Shown here: piece by piece, positions 15,454 through 24,661 of the stretch
How the letters are laid out: each line of letters begins with the position of its first letter
Position numbering within the stretch: the first letter of the stretch is position 1
Source of the DNA: DASVDE01 sp036381235
GTDB taxonomy: Bacteria > Actinomycetota > Thermoleophilia > Solirubrobacterales > 70-9
Assembly (NCBI GenBank): GCA_036381235.1
Contig: DASVDE010000003.1
Location: 37,494 to 101,493 of the forward strand
Length of the DNA stretch: 64,000 nt
Reading direction: 5' to 3'
The notes under the pieces: model-generated
Databases searched by the model: none
Told to the model about the DNA's origin: nothing
The model's input: the letters and a program-made list of their open reading frames with translations, nothing else
Made by a program: the position numbers and the translations under genes

Positions 15454-16938
15454 ATGCGTCGCCTGCGCTTTTGGCTGGGGCTGGCGGCGGTCGCGGCGAT
15501 CGGCATCGGGTCGCTGGCCGCTGCGCTGATCGTCCACGCCAACGACACCGCCGACTTCCACCGGATGCAGCGCAGCGAGGCGATCCGCTCGGCGCGCCAG
15601 GCGGAGGCCGTGGCGGGGCTATCGGTCGGCCAGCTCGCGAGCGTCGCCGCCTTCTTCCGGGCCGAAGGGCACTTCACCCGGCACGAGTTCGAGGTCATCG
15701 CAGCGCCGCTGCTTCAACGTGGAGCCCTGAGCGGCACCGTCTTCATCCAGAGGGTGCCCCACTCCCGGCGAGCGGCTTTCGAGCGAACTCATCGCGTTCC
15801 GATCTTCGAGCCGAGCCCCAGGGGGCCGAAGAAAGCGGGCGAGCGAGCCGAGTACTTCCCGATCGCCTACGCCGTCCACAAACTCCAAACACAGGGCCCC
15901 ATCGGCTACGACCTCGCCGCCGATCCGAAACGAGCCCCGTTCCTGCGCCGCGCCCGCGACCGTGGCAAACCGGTCGCCACTCCGCCTTTGAACCTGCTGA
16001 TCGGCGGGCTCGGCATCAACGTATATCGCCCGGTATACCGCGATGGGGCGCCTACCTCAACCGTCGCGCAACGGCGATCTGCGTTGATCGGCTTTGCGGC
16101 CGGCGCTTTCCTGGTCAACGATCTCGCTACCGCAGCCATCTCCACCGTCTCCGACGAAGTCGACGTGCAGCTGCGGACGGAGGGACGCTCGGTGGCAGGA
16201 AGCAGCGAAGCCCTCGACGATGCCGCCAGCGCGCGCATCCACATCGCCGATCGCATCTGGCTGCTGGTCGTTCGAGACCCAAACCGACCCGGCATCGGCC
16301 TGCCTCTCCTGCTCGCCGGGATCGGCATCTCACTGGCCGCGCTGCTGGGAGCGCTGATCCTCGTCTGGAGTCGCAACGAGCGGATGCAGGAGCTTCAGCG
16401 CCAGGCTAGCCAGGACTCGCTGACCGGCCTCAAGAACCGACGCCGCTTCGAGGAAGACCTGCGCGACGAAATGGCGCGAAGCCGCCGCGACGGCAGGCGC
16501 GGCGCCGTGCTGATGCTGGACCTCGACAACTTCAAGACGGTCAACGACACGCTCGGGCACCCGGTGGGTGACCGGTTGATCGAGGAGATCGCCAACCTGC
16601 TGCATGCGCGGATGCGGGAGACCGACGTGCTGGCCCGACTCGGGGGGGACGAGTTTGGGATCGTGCTGCCGAACTGCGGCGAGGCGGAGGCGCGCGGTGT
16701 AGCCGAGGCGATCGCCACGTCGGTTCGCGAGCACGTATCGAGAGGGGACGGAGTGCCCGGAATCACCGCCAGCGTCGGAATCTCGATGTTCGGGGACCCT
16801 CACCACAGCCTGGAGACGGTGATCTCCGAGGCCGACGCCGCGATGTATGCGGCCAAGGACGCCGGTCGCGATGCGGTGCGCGTATTCGACCCCCAAACCA
16901 TCCGGGCAAGCGGGTCCACGAGCCTCGACCCGAAGTGA
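15454..16938 (+). CDS. CHASE-domain diguanylate cyclase (GGDEF)
   Basis: 494 residues from ATG 15454 (GTG 15436 possible). A first membrane helix spans about residues 6-26, a periplasmic/extracellular CHASE sensor runs about 60-265 (SVAAFFRAEGHFTRHEF, VPIFEPSPRG, NVYRPVYRDG), and a second membrane helix lies near 285-307. The GGDEF domain carries SLTGLKNRRRFEEDL, DLDNFKTVNDTLGH and an intact active site RLGGDEF, with an RETD inhibitory site five residues upstream, so it should make and sense cyclic di-GMP. It ends AMYAAKDAGRDAVRVF, with no EAL domain. Confidence 0.92.
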   Translation: MRRLRFWLGLAAVAAIGIGSLAAALIVHANDTADFHRMQRSEAIRSARQAEAVAGLSVGQLASVAAFFRAEGHFTRHEFEVIAAPLLQRGALSGTVFIQRVPHSRRAAFERTHRVPIFEPSPRGPKKAGERAEYFPIAYAVHKLQTQGPIGYDLAADPKRAPFLRRARDRGKPVATPPLNLLIGGLGINVYRPVYRDGAPTSTVAQRRSALIGFAAGAFLVNDLATAAISTVSDEVDVQLRTEGRSVAGSSEALDDAASARIHIADRIWLLVVRDPNRPGIGLPLLLAGIGISLAALLGALILVWSRNERMQELQRQASQDSLTGLKNRRRFEEDLRDEMARSRRDGRRGAVLMLDLDNFKTVNDTLGHPVGDRLIEEIANLLHARMRETDVLARLGGDEFGIVLPNCGEAEARGVAEAIATSVREHVSRGDGVPGITASVGISMFGDPHHSLETVISEADAAMYAAKDAGRDAVRVFDPQTIRASGSTSLDPK

Positions 16939-16945
16939 ACCCGGC

Positions 16946-18064
16946 TCAACGGCCAGGCGCCAGATCACGGCGAAGATCGAGCACCCGCTGCGCCGAGCGC
17001 ACGGACTCTTCACGGTCGAGGGTCCCGCTGCGAAAGCGGCGGGCCAGCGCTCGCCGAGCCCTGGCCGCCGCCCGGTAGTCGGCGAACAGCAGCAGGTCGA
17101 CACCGGCTCGCGCCGCAGCCAGCCCGGCTTTGGCCGGCTCGCCGAAGTCCCGCACCGCGACGGTGCCGAGCGCGTCGGTGATCGAAACGCCTTCGAAACC
17201 GAGTCGGGAGCGCAGCTCGCCGGTGGCGATCGCGCGACTGAAGGCGGCGGGCTTCGATGAGAAGGCCGGGTAGATCGCGGTGCTCAGCATCGCGATCTCA
17301 CCGCCGGTCGCGACAAAACGTCGGAAAGGGGCCTCATCGACGCGCCGCAGCCGGCCCTTGGAGAGCGCGATCCGCTGCACGGCGAAGTCGGTGTTCTCCC
17401 GCGCCGCGCCGAGGCCGGGGAAGTGCTTGGCGACAGCCGCGACCTCTCCGGCCCGCAGGCCGTCGGCGAACGGGATGGCTGTGGCGGCCACCTCCCTGGC
17501 GGTAGAGCCGAAGCCGCGACCGGTAGCGGCGATCGTCCCTCCGGGGCGAGCAACGTCGAGGACGGGTGCGAGGTCGACGTTGATGCCGATCTCACGCAGG
17601 TTGGCTGCCGTGAGGCGCCCCTGCTCGCGGCTGAAGGCGGCGCCTCGCTCTCCCATCGCCTCGGCCGAGGCGCTCGGCGCGCCGTCGACCCGCTTCACCA
17701 GGCCGCCCTCCTGGTCAGCCATCACCAGAAGCGGATCGCGCAAGCCCGCCGGTCGCGGGATCGCCTGCAGCCGGCGGGTCAGCCGCCTGCCCGTGGATCT
17801 GTTGGGAAGGTTGGCCGCAAACAGGACCACCCCGGCGACCTCCCCCTCCCGGATCATCCGCTTCACGGCGATAGGAGGCCGGGGGCCCGCGAAGCCGATC
17901 ACGATCCTCTGCCCGGCGAGGCGACCGGTTGTGAGGCGCTCGGCGGCGCTCGGCGCCGGCGCGGCACCGTCGCCGAGCGCGACGCCAAAGGCGAATGCCC
18001 CGACTGCCAGCCCGCACAGAGCACCCGCAGCAGCCCGCCTTCGCCTGCTCGTCGCCTCTCTCAC
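16946..18064 (-). CDS. nagZ: Secreted glycoside hydrolase family 3 (NagZ-like beta-N-acetylhexosaminidase)
   Basis: 372 residues. The N-terminus (RRRRAAAGALCGLAVGAFAFGVALG) is a signal peptide or anchor. GH3 marks: PLLVMADQEGGLVKRV, NVDLAPVLDV, AAVAKHFPGLGAARENTD (the KHFPG motif carrying the His of NagZ), and SITDALGTVAV with the nucleophile Asp. NagZ-type enzymes remove N-acetylglucosamine from peptidoglycan fragments; actinobacterial versions are often exported as here. It ends seven bases after the convergent cyclase gene. Confidence 0.88.
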   Translation of the reverse strand: MREATSRRRRAAAGALCGLAVGAFAFGVALGDGAAPAPSAAERLTTGRLAGQRIVIGFAGPRPPIAVKRMIREGEVAGVVLFAANLPNRSTGRRLTRRLQAIPRPAGLRDPLLVMADQEGGLVKRVDGAPSASAEAMGERGAAFSREQGRLTAANLREIGINVDLAPVLDVARPGGTIAATGRGFGSTAREVAATAIPFADGLRAGEVAAVAKHFPGLGAARENTDFAVQRIALSKGRLRRVDEAPFRRFVATGGEIAMLSTAIYPAFSSKPAAFSRAIATGELRSRLGFEGVSITDALGTVAVRDFGEPAKAGLAAARAGVDLLLFADYRAAARARRALARRFRSGTLDREESVRSAQRVLDLRRDLAPGR

Positions 18065-18141
18065 AGGAGCCGATGTTAGGCGCAGTTAGCGAGGTTTCGA
18101 TGGGCAGCAACCGTCCGGGGCGACGCCTAGCCTTGCGGCGA

Positions 18142-19266
18142 ATGGCCTCTCTCATCTCGTTCGACGAAGCGCTGGCGCTCGGTGAGCTGACCGATCGCCA
18201 GGAAATCGGCGACCTGGTCGAGCGCGCCTGGCAGGTCCGCCGTGAGAACTTCGGCGACTCGACCGACATGTGCTCGCTGGTCAACGCCAAGTCCGGCGGT
18301 TGCGCTGAGGACTGCGGCTTCTGCGCCCAGTCGCGCTACGCAGAAGCAGACACGCCGATGCACGCGATGATGGAGCCCGAGCAGATCCTCGAGCACGCGA
18401 AAGCGGCCGAGGCGGCAGGAGCTCACCGCTTCTGCATGGTCACCCAGGGGCAGGGGCTCTCCAAACGGGATTTCTCGAAGATCCTCGAGGGGGCGAAGCT
18501 GGTTGCCGAGCAGACCAACCTGAAGCGCTGTGCCTCGATCGGCCACATGTCCCCCGCGCGGGCAAAGGCTCTGCGCGAAGCGGGAATCCAGCGCGTCCAC
18601 CACAACGTCGAGTCCTCGCGCTCCTACTACCCGGAGGTCTCCACGACCGTGCGCTACGAGGGCCGCCTGCGGACGATCCAGGCGGTCAAGGAAGCCGGGT
18701 TGGAGACCTGCGTAGGGGGCATCCTCAACCTCGGCGAATCGCCGCGGCAACGGGTGGAGATGGCCTTCGAGCTGACCGAGATCAACCCGACCTCGGTGCC
18801 GATCAACCTGCTCAACCCGCGCGATGGCACCAAGTTCGGCGACCGGCCGCTGATGGACGCCTGGGAGGTCGTCAAGTGGGTGGCGATCTTCAGGCTGGTC
18901 ATTCCCGGCGCCCTGTTCCGCCTCTGCGGCGGCCGGGTCGAGAACCTCGGCGACCTCCAGCCCCTTGCGGTGAAGGCGGGGTTGAATGGAGTGATGATGG
19001 GCAACTTCCTCACAACGCTCGGCGCGGAGCCCGAGGACGATCGAGCAATGTTCGAGGAGCTGGGGCTGAACGTCGCGCGCCAAGCCGACAACGGCTCCAA
19101 CCCACGTCCCGACAACCGCGACGGCTGGTTGGAGGGCGAGACGCCGCCGACGCCGATAGACGCGCTGATCGACCGCCAGGAGGAGGCCAACTTCTGGGAT
19201 CCCTCCACGCAGCTCCGCGTGATCAAGAAGACGAAGAAGCCTCCTCCGTATCCACAGGCCGCATGA
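18142..19266 (+). CDS. bioB: Biotin synthase
   Basis: 374 residues from ATG 18142. Radical SAM enzyme that inserts sulfur into dethiobiotin. The SAM [4Fe-4S] motif is C-A-E-D-C-G-F-C in KSGGCAEDCGFCAQS; the auxiliary cluster residues lie in KRCASIGHMS, HHNVESSRSYYPEVSTT and TCVGGILNLGE, with the Arg of NLLNPRDGT region conserved. A C-terminal extension of about 50 residues (DNGSNPRPDNRDGW onward) exceeds the usual 320-345 residue length. First gene of bioB-bioF-bioD, overlapping bioF as ATGA. An upstream in-frame ATG at 18100 cannot be excluded. Confidence 0.95.
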   Translation: MASLISFDEALALGELTDRQEIGDLVERAWQVRRENFGDSTDMCSLVNAKSGGCAEDCGFCAQSRYAEADTPMHAMMEPEQILEHAKAAEAAGAHRFCMVTQGQGLSKRDFSKILEGAKLVAEQTNLKRCASIGHMSPARAKALREAGIQRVHHNVESSRSYYPEVSTTVRYEGRLRTIQAVKEAGLETCVGGILNLGESPRQRVEMAFELTEINPTSVPINLLNPRDGTKFGDRPLMDAWEVVKWVAIFRLVIPGALFRLCGGRVENLGDLQPLAVKAGLNGVMMGNFLTTLGAEPEDDRAMFEELGLNVARQADNGSNPRPDNRDGWLEGETPPTPIDALIDRQEEANFWDPSTQLRVIKKTKKPPPYPQAA

Positions 19267-20465
19267 CCGACGTCGCAGAGCGGCTGGAGGAGCTTCGAGA
19301 CAGGGGGCTTCGCCGGCGGTTGCGACTGATCGAAGGACCGCAGGGACCTCATGTCCTGCTCGACGGCCGGCCGGTGCTGCTGCTCTGCTCGAACGACTAC
19401 CTCGGCCTGGCCGACCATCCACGAGTTCGCGAATCCGCCGCGGACGCGGCGCTGCGCTGGGGCGCGGGGGCGGGCGCCTCGCGGCTGATCAGCGGCAATA
19501 TGCAGCCCCACCGCAATCTGGAGCAGCGGCTGGCCGAGTTCAAGGGGCACCCTTCTGCGCTTCTCTTCGGCTCCGGCTACCTCGCCAACACCGGCGCCGT
19601 CGCCGCGCTGGCGGGGCGTGGAGAGGTCGTCTTCTCCGACGAGCTGAACCACGCCAGCATCGTCGACGGCTGCCGCCTTTCCCGCGCCGAGACCTTCGTC
19701 TATCGCCATCGCGATGTCGAGCACCTCGCCTGGGGGCTGCGCGAGGCGGCTGGGCGCGGCTCGCTGATCGTCACCGACGGCGTCTTCTCGATGGACGGCG
19801 ACGTCGCGCCCTTGGCTGAGCTGGTGGAGCTGGCCCGTCGCCACGCCTGCCGGCTGATGGTCGACGAGGCACATGCCACCGGCGCGCTCGGCCCCGGTGG
19901 GCGAGGCTCGGTCGCCGCTGCCGGCCTGACCGAAGAGGTCGACGTCCTCGTCGGCACGCTCGGCAAGGCGCTCGGCTCCTACGGCGCCTACGTTTGCACC
20001 GACCGCGAGACCGTCGAATACCTGGTCAACGCAGCCCGGCCGTTCATCTTCTCCACTGCCCCCCCGCCCCCCGCCATGGCTGCCGCAGCCGCCGCCCTTG
20101 AGCTGCTGGAAGCCCAGCCCGAACGGGTCGCCGACCTGCGGATCAACGCAGCAGCCCTGCGCGAGGCGCTTGCCGGCGAGGGTCTCGAGGTGGGCGGAGC
20201 GGGAACCCAGATCGTGCCGGTTGGGGTGGGTGAGGCGGATGCGACGATGGAGCTGAGCGAACGGCTCCTGGAGCGCGGCGTCTTCGCGCAGGGGATCCGC
20301 CCGCCGACGGTCCCTGAGGGCTCTTCACGGCTGCGCTTCACCGTGATGTCGACGCACCGGGTCGGCGAGCTACAGGAGGCGGCAAAGCAGGTTGGCGCGG
20401 CAGCGCGGGAGCGGGGGATCGGCTCGGCGCTGGCGCAGTCCCGCTCGCTGGCAGTTGCCGCGTAG
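19263..20465 (+). CDS. bioF: 8-amino-7-oxononanoate synthase
   Basis: 400 residues, PLP-dependent alpha-oxoamine synthase that joins alanine and pimeloyl thioester. The PLP lysine is Lys235 in GTLGKALGSYG, with Asp201 in VDEAHATG holding the pyridine nitrogen; SNDYLGLADHP, GSGYLANTG and HASIVDG are typical. ATG 19263 overlaps the bioB stop by four bases. The last 25 residues (RERGIGSALAQSRSLAVAA) are Ala/Arg rich and not conserved. Confidence 0.95.
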   Translation: MTDVAERLEELRDRGLRRRLRLIEGPQGPHVLLDGRPVLLLCSNDYLGLADHPRVRESAADAALRWGAGAGASRLISGNMQPHRNLEQRLAEFKGHPSALLFGSGYLANTGAVAALAGRGEVVFSDELNHASIVDGCRLSRAETFVYRHRDVEHLAWGLREAAGRGSLIVTDGVFSMDGDVAPLAELVELARRHACRLMVDEAHATGALGPGGRGSVAAAGLTEEVDVLVGTLGKALGSYGAYVCTDRETVEYLVNAARPFIFSTAPPPPAMAAAAAALELLEAQPERVADLRINAAALREALAGEGLEVGGAGTQIVPVGVGEADATMELSERLLERGVFAQGIRPPTVPEGSSRLRFTVMSTHRVGELQEAAKQVGAAARERGIGSALAQSRSLAVAA

Positions 20466-20469
20466 CGCA

Positions 20470-21141
20470 GTGCGAGGAGTCTTCGTAACGGGCACCGGCA
20501 CCGAGGTCGGCAAGACCGTGGTCGCCGCTGCGATCGCCCGAACCCTCGCCGCGAGTGGCGAGGGCGTTGCCGTCTTCAAGCCCGCGGTCACCGGCCTCGA
20601 CGAAACCACGGCCGAGGGACTCGAGGCCGATCACGAGTTGCTGCGTCGGGCCTCCTCCTCTACGCAGCGCGAGGAGGAGATATCCCCCTACCGCTACGGG
20701 CCACCGATGTCGCCGCACCTCGCCGCCGAGCTGGCTGGAGAGCGGATCGACCCAGCCCGGCTGCTCGCCGCCGCCCGCGCTGCGGCGGAAGGCGCCGACG
20801 CCCTCGTCTGCGAGGGCGTCGGCGGGCTGCTCGTCCCACTGGCGGGGGCCTACCTGGTCCGCGATCTTGCGGTCGAGCTGAGGCTGCCACTGGTAATCGC
20901 AGCCTCCCCGGGACTCGGCACCATCAACCACACCCTGCTGACGATCGAGGCCGCTCGCGCGAGCGGCCTCGAAGTGATCGCGGTCGTCCTCACACCCTGG
21001 CCCGAACACCCGAGCCAAATCGAGGAGTCCAACCGCGAGACGATCGCGGGCTTGGGCGACGTCAGAGTCGAGACGCTGCCTGCGCTTGACCTTGGGGGTC
21101 CGGGCTCATGGCCAGCACTGCCTCTTCTTCCGCCACGCTGA
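20470..21141 (+). CDS. bioD: Dethiobiotin synthetase
   Basis: 223 residues from GTG 20470, five bases after the bioF stop. P-loop TGTGTEVGKTVVAA, substrate segment FKPAVTGLD, CEGVGGLLVPLAGAYLVRDLA, and nucleotide-specificity region near VVLTPWPEHPSQIEESNRETI. Catalyses ATP-dependent carboxylation of diaminopelargonate to close the ureido ring. Its last 80 bases overlap the 3' end of the convergent MFS gene, an unusually long antisense overlap. Confidence 0.93.
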   Translation: MRGVFVTGTGTEVGKTVVAAAIARTLAASGEGVAVFKPAVTGLDETTAEGLEADHELLRRASSSTQREEEISPYRYGPPMSPHLAAELAGERIDPARLLAAARAAAEGADALVCEGVGGLLVPLAGAYLVRDLAVELRLPLVIAASPGLGTINHTLLTIEAARASGLEVIAVVLTPWPEHPSQIEESNRETIAGLGDVRVETLPALDLGGPGSWPALPLLPPR

Positions 21142-22546
21142 GTGGCTTCCGCTTGGCGCGAATCGCCAGCGCCGCGATCGCGGCTCCGGTGATGGCCACC
21201 GCAGCAGACACGGTCATCGCAACCGAGAGGGCGTCGACGAAGTCCACCGGAGTCGCTGTGTTCGGGTCGCCCACCGCCCCCTGGAAGATCGCGCCGGTCA
21301 CGGCGACGCCGAGGCTGCCGCCGACCATGCGGAACATCGAAAGAACGCCGGAGGCGATCCCAGCCTTGTCGGTTGGAACCGCGTTCATCGCGGCGCTGGT
21401 CATCGGCGACATCGTCATCGCGATCCCGATGCCGAGCAGCATGAAGCCGGGCAGCAGGTCCAGATAACCGGAGTCGACCGCTATGCCGCTGAAGCTGTAG
21501 AGCGACGCGGCGACGATCGCCAGGCCACCCGCGATCAGCCAGCGCGGACCGAAGCGGTCCGCCATCCGCCCCGCGATCGGCGCGATGGTGACGATCATCA
21601 ACGTCGACGGCAGGAACCTCACCCCCGCCTCCAATGGCGAGTAGCGAAGGATGTTCTGCATGTAGAGGGCGAGGAAGAAGAAGACGCCGAGCATCGCGAA
21701 GGAGACGATCAGCGCCACCACGACCGCGCCGACGAAGTTGCGATCGGAGAAGAAGTGGAACTCGACCATCGGTACCTTCACCCGCAGCTCGATCGCGACG
21801 AAGGCAGCCAGGCCGGCGACCGCGCCGAGGAGCAGGGCGACGATCTCGGTCGATCCCCAGCCCCAGGCATTGCCCTCGACCAAGGCGAGGATCAGCGCCG
21901 TCAGCGCGCCGGTCAGCGCCACCACGCCGAGGTAGTCGACCTCGCGGCCGACCGTGTTGTCGCGCGACTCGCGCACCGCGAACAGCGCCGCGCCGACCGC
22001 GCCGATCGCGACCGGGATGTTGAGGTAGAAGATCGCGCGCCAGCTGACGTGCTCGGTCAGGAAACCGCCCAGCACCGGGCCGATCGCCAGCGCCAGCGCC
22101 GAGACCCCGGCCCAGGTGCCCATCGCCTTGCCGCGCTCGCTGGGCGGAAAGGCGTCGGTGACTATTGAGAGCGTTGCCGGCATCATCAGCGCCGCACCGA
22201 CGCCCTGGACGACGCGGCTGACGACCAGGTCGGTCGAGTTCTGCGCAAAGCCGGCAGTCGCCGAGGAGAGGGCGAAGATGACGACGCCGAAGAGGAACAT
22301 GCGGCGGCGACCGAAGATGTCACCCAGACGCCCGCCGGTCGCCAGCAGCACCGCGAAGGACAGCGTGTAGCCGTTGATGGTCCACTCCAGGCCGGAGAGC
22401 GAGGCGCCAAGATCGCGCTGAATCGACGGCAGCGCCACGTTCACGACCGTGTTGTCGAGCATGATCATGAACAGCGCGAAGCACATCGCGCCGAGCGTCC
22501 ACCACTTGCGGTTCTCGTCGGTGATCAGGTGGCGGTAGCGGGTCAA
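21062..22546 (-). CDS. MFS drug transporter, DHA2 family (14 TM, EmrB/QacA type)
   Basis: 494 residues. LGAMCFALFMIMLDNTVVNVALPSIQRDLGAS is the characteristic first helix and DHA2 motif D1, followed by LSFAVLLATGGRLGDIFGRRRMF (motif A) and SRVVQGVGAALMMPATLSIVTDAFP (motif C). About 14 hydrophobic segments can be counted. It probably exports drugs or hydrophobic compounds by proton antiport. Its start overlaps the marR stop by four bases, so marR and transporter form an operon under the dyad-rich region at 23086-23128. Confidence 0.9.
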   Translation of the reverse strand: MTRYRHLITDENRKWWTLGAMCFALFMIMLDNTVVNVALPSIQRDLGASLSGLEWTINGYTLSFAVLLATGGRLGDIFGRRRMFLFGVVIFALSSATAGFAQNSTDLVVSRVVQGVGAALMMPATLSIVTDAFPPSERGKAMGTWAGVSALALAIGPVLGGFLTEHVSWRAIFYLNIPVAIGAVGAALFAVRESRDNTVGREVDYLGVVALTGALTALILALVEGNAWGWGSTEIVALLLGAVAGLAAFVAIELRVKVPMVEFHFFSDRNFVGAVVVALIVSFAMLGVFFFLALYMQNILRYSPLEAGVRFLPSTLMIVTIAPIAGRMADRFGPRWLIAGGLAIVAASLYSFSGIAVDSGYLDLLPGFMLLGIGIAMTMSPMTSAAMNAVPTDKAGIASGVLSMFRMVGGSLGVAVTGAIFQGAVGDPNTATPVDFVDALSVAMTVSAAVAITGAAIAALAIRAKRKPLSVAEEEAVLAMSPDPQGQAQAASRL

Positions 22547-23079
22547 GACAGGTCCTCCTTCAGCAGCTCAAAAGCCTCGGCGATGTCGGCGCGATCCATC
22601 AGCGCATCGACCGCGGAGTCGAGCTTCCGTCGCTGGGCGGCGCTGAGGGTCGACGCGAACGCCTCCATTCCGGCTTGGCGAACCGCAACGAGCGTCTCGA
22701 CCAGACGCTCCCCCTTGGCGGTGATCGCCACGCGCCGTACACGCCGGTCGTCGGGGTCCTCGAGCCGAGTCGCGAGTCGCTTCTTGACCAGGCCGTCGAC
22801 CGCCCTGCTCATCGAGGGGACCGAGACGCCGAGCGCATCAGCGAGGTCGCTCACCTGCCACGGCTCCGTCTCCAAACCCAGGCCGCCCAACTCCAACAGG
22901 GCCTTGCACTGGGTGAGGGAGAGCCCGCTCTCCTCGATCAATCGCAATTGGTTGCCGCGGTCGTAGAGGAAGAGGTGGCGCAGCAGCGCGGTCAGTCGGG
23001 CAGCGGTCTCCTGCGCCGCCGGGTCGGCCTTGGACGCAGCTTTCCGATCGGTGACGGCAGTGATATCGGTCGCTGACAT
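22543..23079 (-). CDS. MarR family transcriptional regulator
   Basis: 178 residues. Winged helix: LSLTQCKALLELGGLG, then VSDLADALGVSVPSMSRAVDGLVKKRLATRLEDPDDRRVRRVAITAKGERLV, with the DxRR-x-R wing typical of MarR. The N-terminal 25 residues are variable. It is cotranscribed with the MFS gene and probably represses this pair and possibly bioA, since the shared intergenic region carries two overlapping dyads. Confidence 0.9.
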   Translation of the reverse strand: MSATDITAVTDRKAASKADPAAQETAARLTALLRHLFLYDRGNQLRLIEESGLSLTQCKALLELGGLGLETEPWQVSDLADALGVSVPSMSRAVDGLVKKRLATRLEDPDDRRVRRVAITAKGERLVETLVAVRQAGMEAFASTLSAAQRRKLDSAVDALMDRADIAEAFELLKEDLS

Positions 23080-23085
23080 ACCGTC

Positions 23086-23128
23086 AATAATTGCACATGC
23101 GCAACTATTTCTTTATCACAATAGTTGC
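23086..23128. promoter_or_regulatory. Overlapping dyads, probable MarR operators and divergent promoter
   Basis: Two dyads overlap. Dyad 1 (23086-23109) is a 24-base near palindrome centred on CATG, with half-sites AATAATTGC and GCAACTATT. Dyad 2 pairs GCAACTATT (23101-23109) perfectly with AATAGTTGC (23120-23128) across ten bases. The stretch is far more A+T rich than its surroundings. It lies between marR (start 23079) and bioA (start 23239). A TTGCAC/TATCAC pair spaced 17 bases (23091, 23114) could be a promoter for bioA. Confidence 0.65.
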
Positions 23129-23238
23129 ACGTGTGATGCACATCACAGAGGCAGGTACGCCTGCCCATCCAAGCCGCAATATGGGGCGTTCCGGCGTCGG
23201 GATTCCAGCCGGAAGCGGGTCTATCGTCGGCGGTAACG

Positions 23239-24555
23239 ATGTCGGTGGATCCAGCCCAGCTCGACCACGATCACCTCTGGCACCCGTTCACCCAGCAGCA
23301 GGGCTGGTGCGAGGAGGAGCCGCTGGTCATCGAGCGCGCCGAGGGCTCGCACCTGATCGCGAGCGACGGTCGCCGCTATCTCGACGGCGTCTCCTCCCTC
23401 TGGTGCAACGTCCACGGCCATCGCCATCCGGGCATTGACCAGGCCGTGTTGGAGCAGCTCGGCAAGGTCGCCCACTCGACCATGCTCGGGCTCTCCCACC
23501 CCGGCGCCGCCGAGCTGGCCGCCCGCCTTGTCGACCTTGCCCCTCCCGGCCTCTCGCGGGTCTTCTACTCGGACTCGGGCTCCACCGCGACGGAGATCGC
23601 GCTGAAGATGGCCTTCCAGTACCAGCAGCAGCGCGGCGGCCAGCATGTGCGGCGCACCTCCTTCGTCCACCTCCGCGACGCCTACCACGGCGACACGATC
23701 GGCTCGGTCTCAGTCGGCGGGATCGACCTCTTCCACTCGACCTATCGCCCGCTGCTGTTCGAGACGCACGCTGCCGAGCCCGGCGATGTCGACCACCTCG
23801 CTCGCATCCTCTCCACGCACGAGGAGGAGGTGGCGGCGGTGATCGTCGAGCCGCTGGTGCAGGGCGCCGCCGGGATGATCGTCCACCCACCCGGCTATCT
23901 GCGCGCCGTGCGTGAGCTGTGCGACCGCTTCGGCGTGCTGCTGATCTGCGACGAGGTTGCGACCGGCTTCGGTCGCACGGGGACGATGTTCGCCTGTGAG
24001 CAGGAGCGGGTCGCGCCCGACCTCCTCTGCCTCGCCAAGGGCCTCACCGGCGGCTACCTACCGCTTGCGGTCACCCTGGCAACGGAGCGGATCTACGAAG
24101 GCTTCCTCGGCGCGCCCGAAGAGCAGCGCACCTTCTTCCACGGTCACACCTACACCGGCAACCCGCTCGCCTGCGCGGCGGCGCTGGCCAATCTCGACGC
24201 CTTCGAGTCGGAGCGAACGATCCTACGCCTGCAGCCGAAGATCCGCCTGCTGGGGGAGCTGCTGCGCGAGGTGGAGGCGATGCCCGAGGTGACCGAGGTG
24301 CGTGGCCGCGGCTTCATGGTCGGCATCGATCTCGGCGAGCACGACCCGGCGCTGCGCCTCGGCCATCAGGTAACCCTCGAAGCTCGCCGGCGTGGCGCGA
24401 TCGTCCGCCCCCTGGGCGACACGATCGTCCTGATGCCCCCCCTCTCGATCTCGAAGGGCGACCTGCGCCGCCTGGTCGAGATCACCGCCGAGTCGATCGA
24501 AGCGGCCCTGGCCCTCACCGGAGCCCAACCGGTTCGCCTCGCGCAAGCGGCCTGA
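23239..24555 (+). CDS. bioA: Adenosylmethionine-8-amino-7-oxononanoate aminotransferase
   Basis: 438 residues, class III PLP aminotransferase converting KAPA to diaminopelargonate with S-adenosylmethionine as amino donor. LWHPFTQQQGW and SSLWCNVHGHRHP at the N-terminus are BioA-specific; the PLP Lys is Lys267 in CLAKGLTGG, Asp238 in CDEVATGFGRTG, and HGHTYTGNPLACAAAL is conserved. It is separated from bioB-F-D by the opposite-strand marR-MFS pair and is transcribed from the same divergent region as marR. bioC/bioH/bioI are absent from the window. Confidence 0.95.
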   Translation: MSVDPAQLDHDHLWHPFTQQQGWCEEEPLVIERAEGSHLIASDGRRYLDGVSSLWCNVHGHRHPGIDQAVLEQLGKVAHSTMLGLSHPGAAELAARLVDLAPPGLSRVFYSDSGSTATEIALKMAFQYQQQRGGQHVRRTSFVHLRDAYHGDTIGSVSVGGIDLFHSTYRPLLFETHAAEPGDVDHLARILSTHEEEVAAVIVEPLVQGAAGMIVHPPGYLRAVRELCDRFGVLLICDEVATGFGRTGTMFACEQERVAPDLLCLAKGLTGGYLPLAVTLATERIYEGFLGAPEEQRTFFHGHTYTGNPLACAAALANLDAFESERTILRLQPKIRLLGELLREVEAMPEVTEVRGRGFMVGIDLGEHDPALRLGHQVTLEARRRGAIVRPLGDTIVLMPPLSISKGDLRRLVEITAESIEAALALTGAQPVRLAQAA

Positions 24556-24661
24556 GCTCTGCGGGCTCGGCCGACCTACTCCCCCAAGGAAGCCAGCCGG
24601 GCGGGTCCTCAGCTCCGGCCAGCTCCTCGGTGCAGTAAATGCCCAAAGTAAGATCGCTGCT

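Noticed and set aside
21086..22168. Plus-strand frame of about 360 codons inside the MFS gene
   Set aside because: Antisense shadow rich in Arg/His/Asp; the MFS protein on the other strand has clear motifs.
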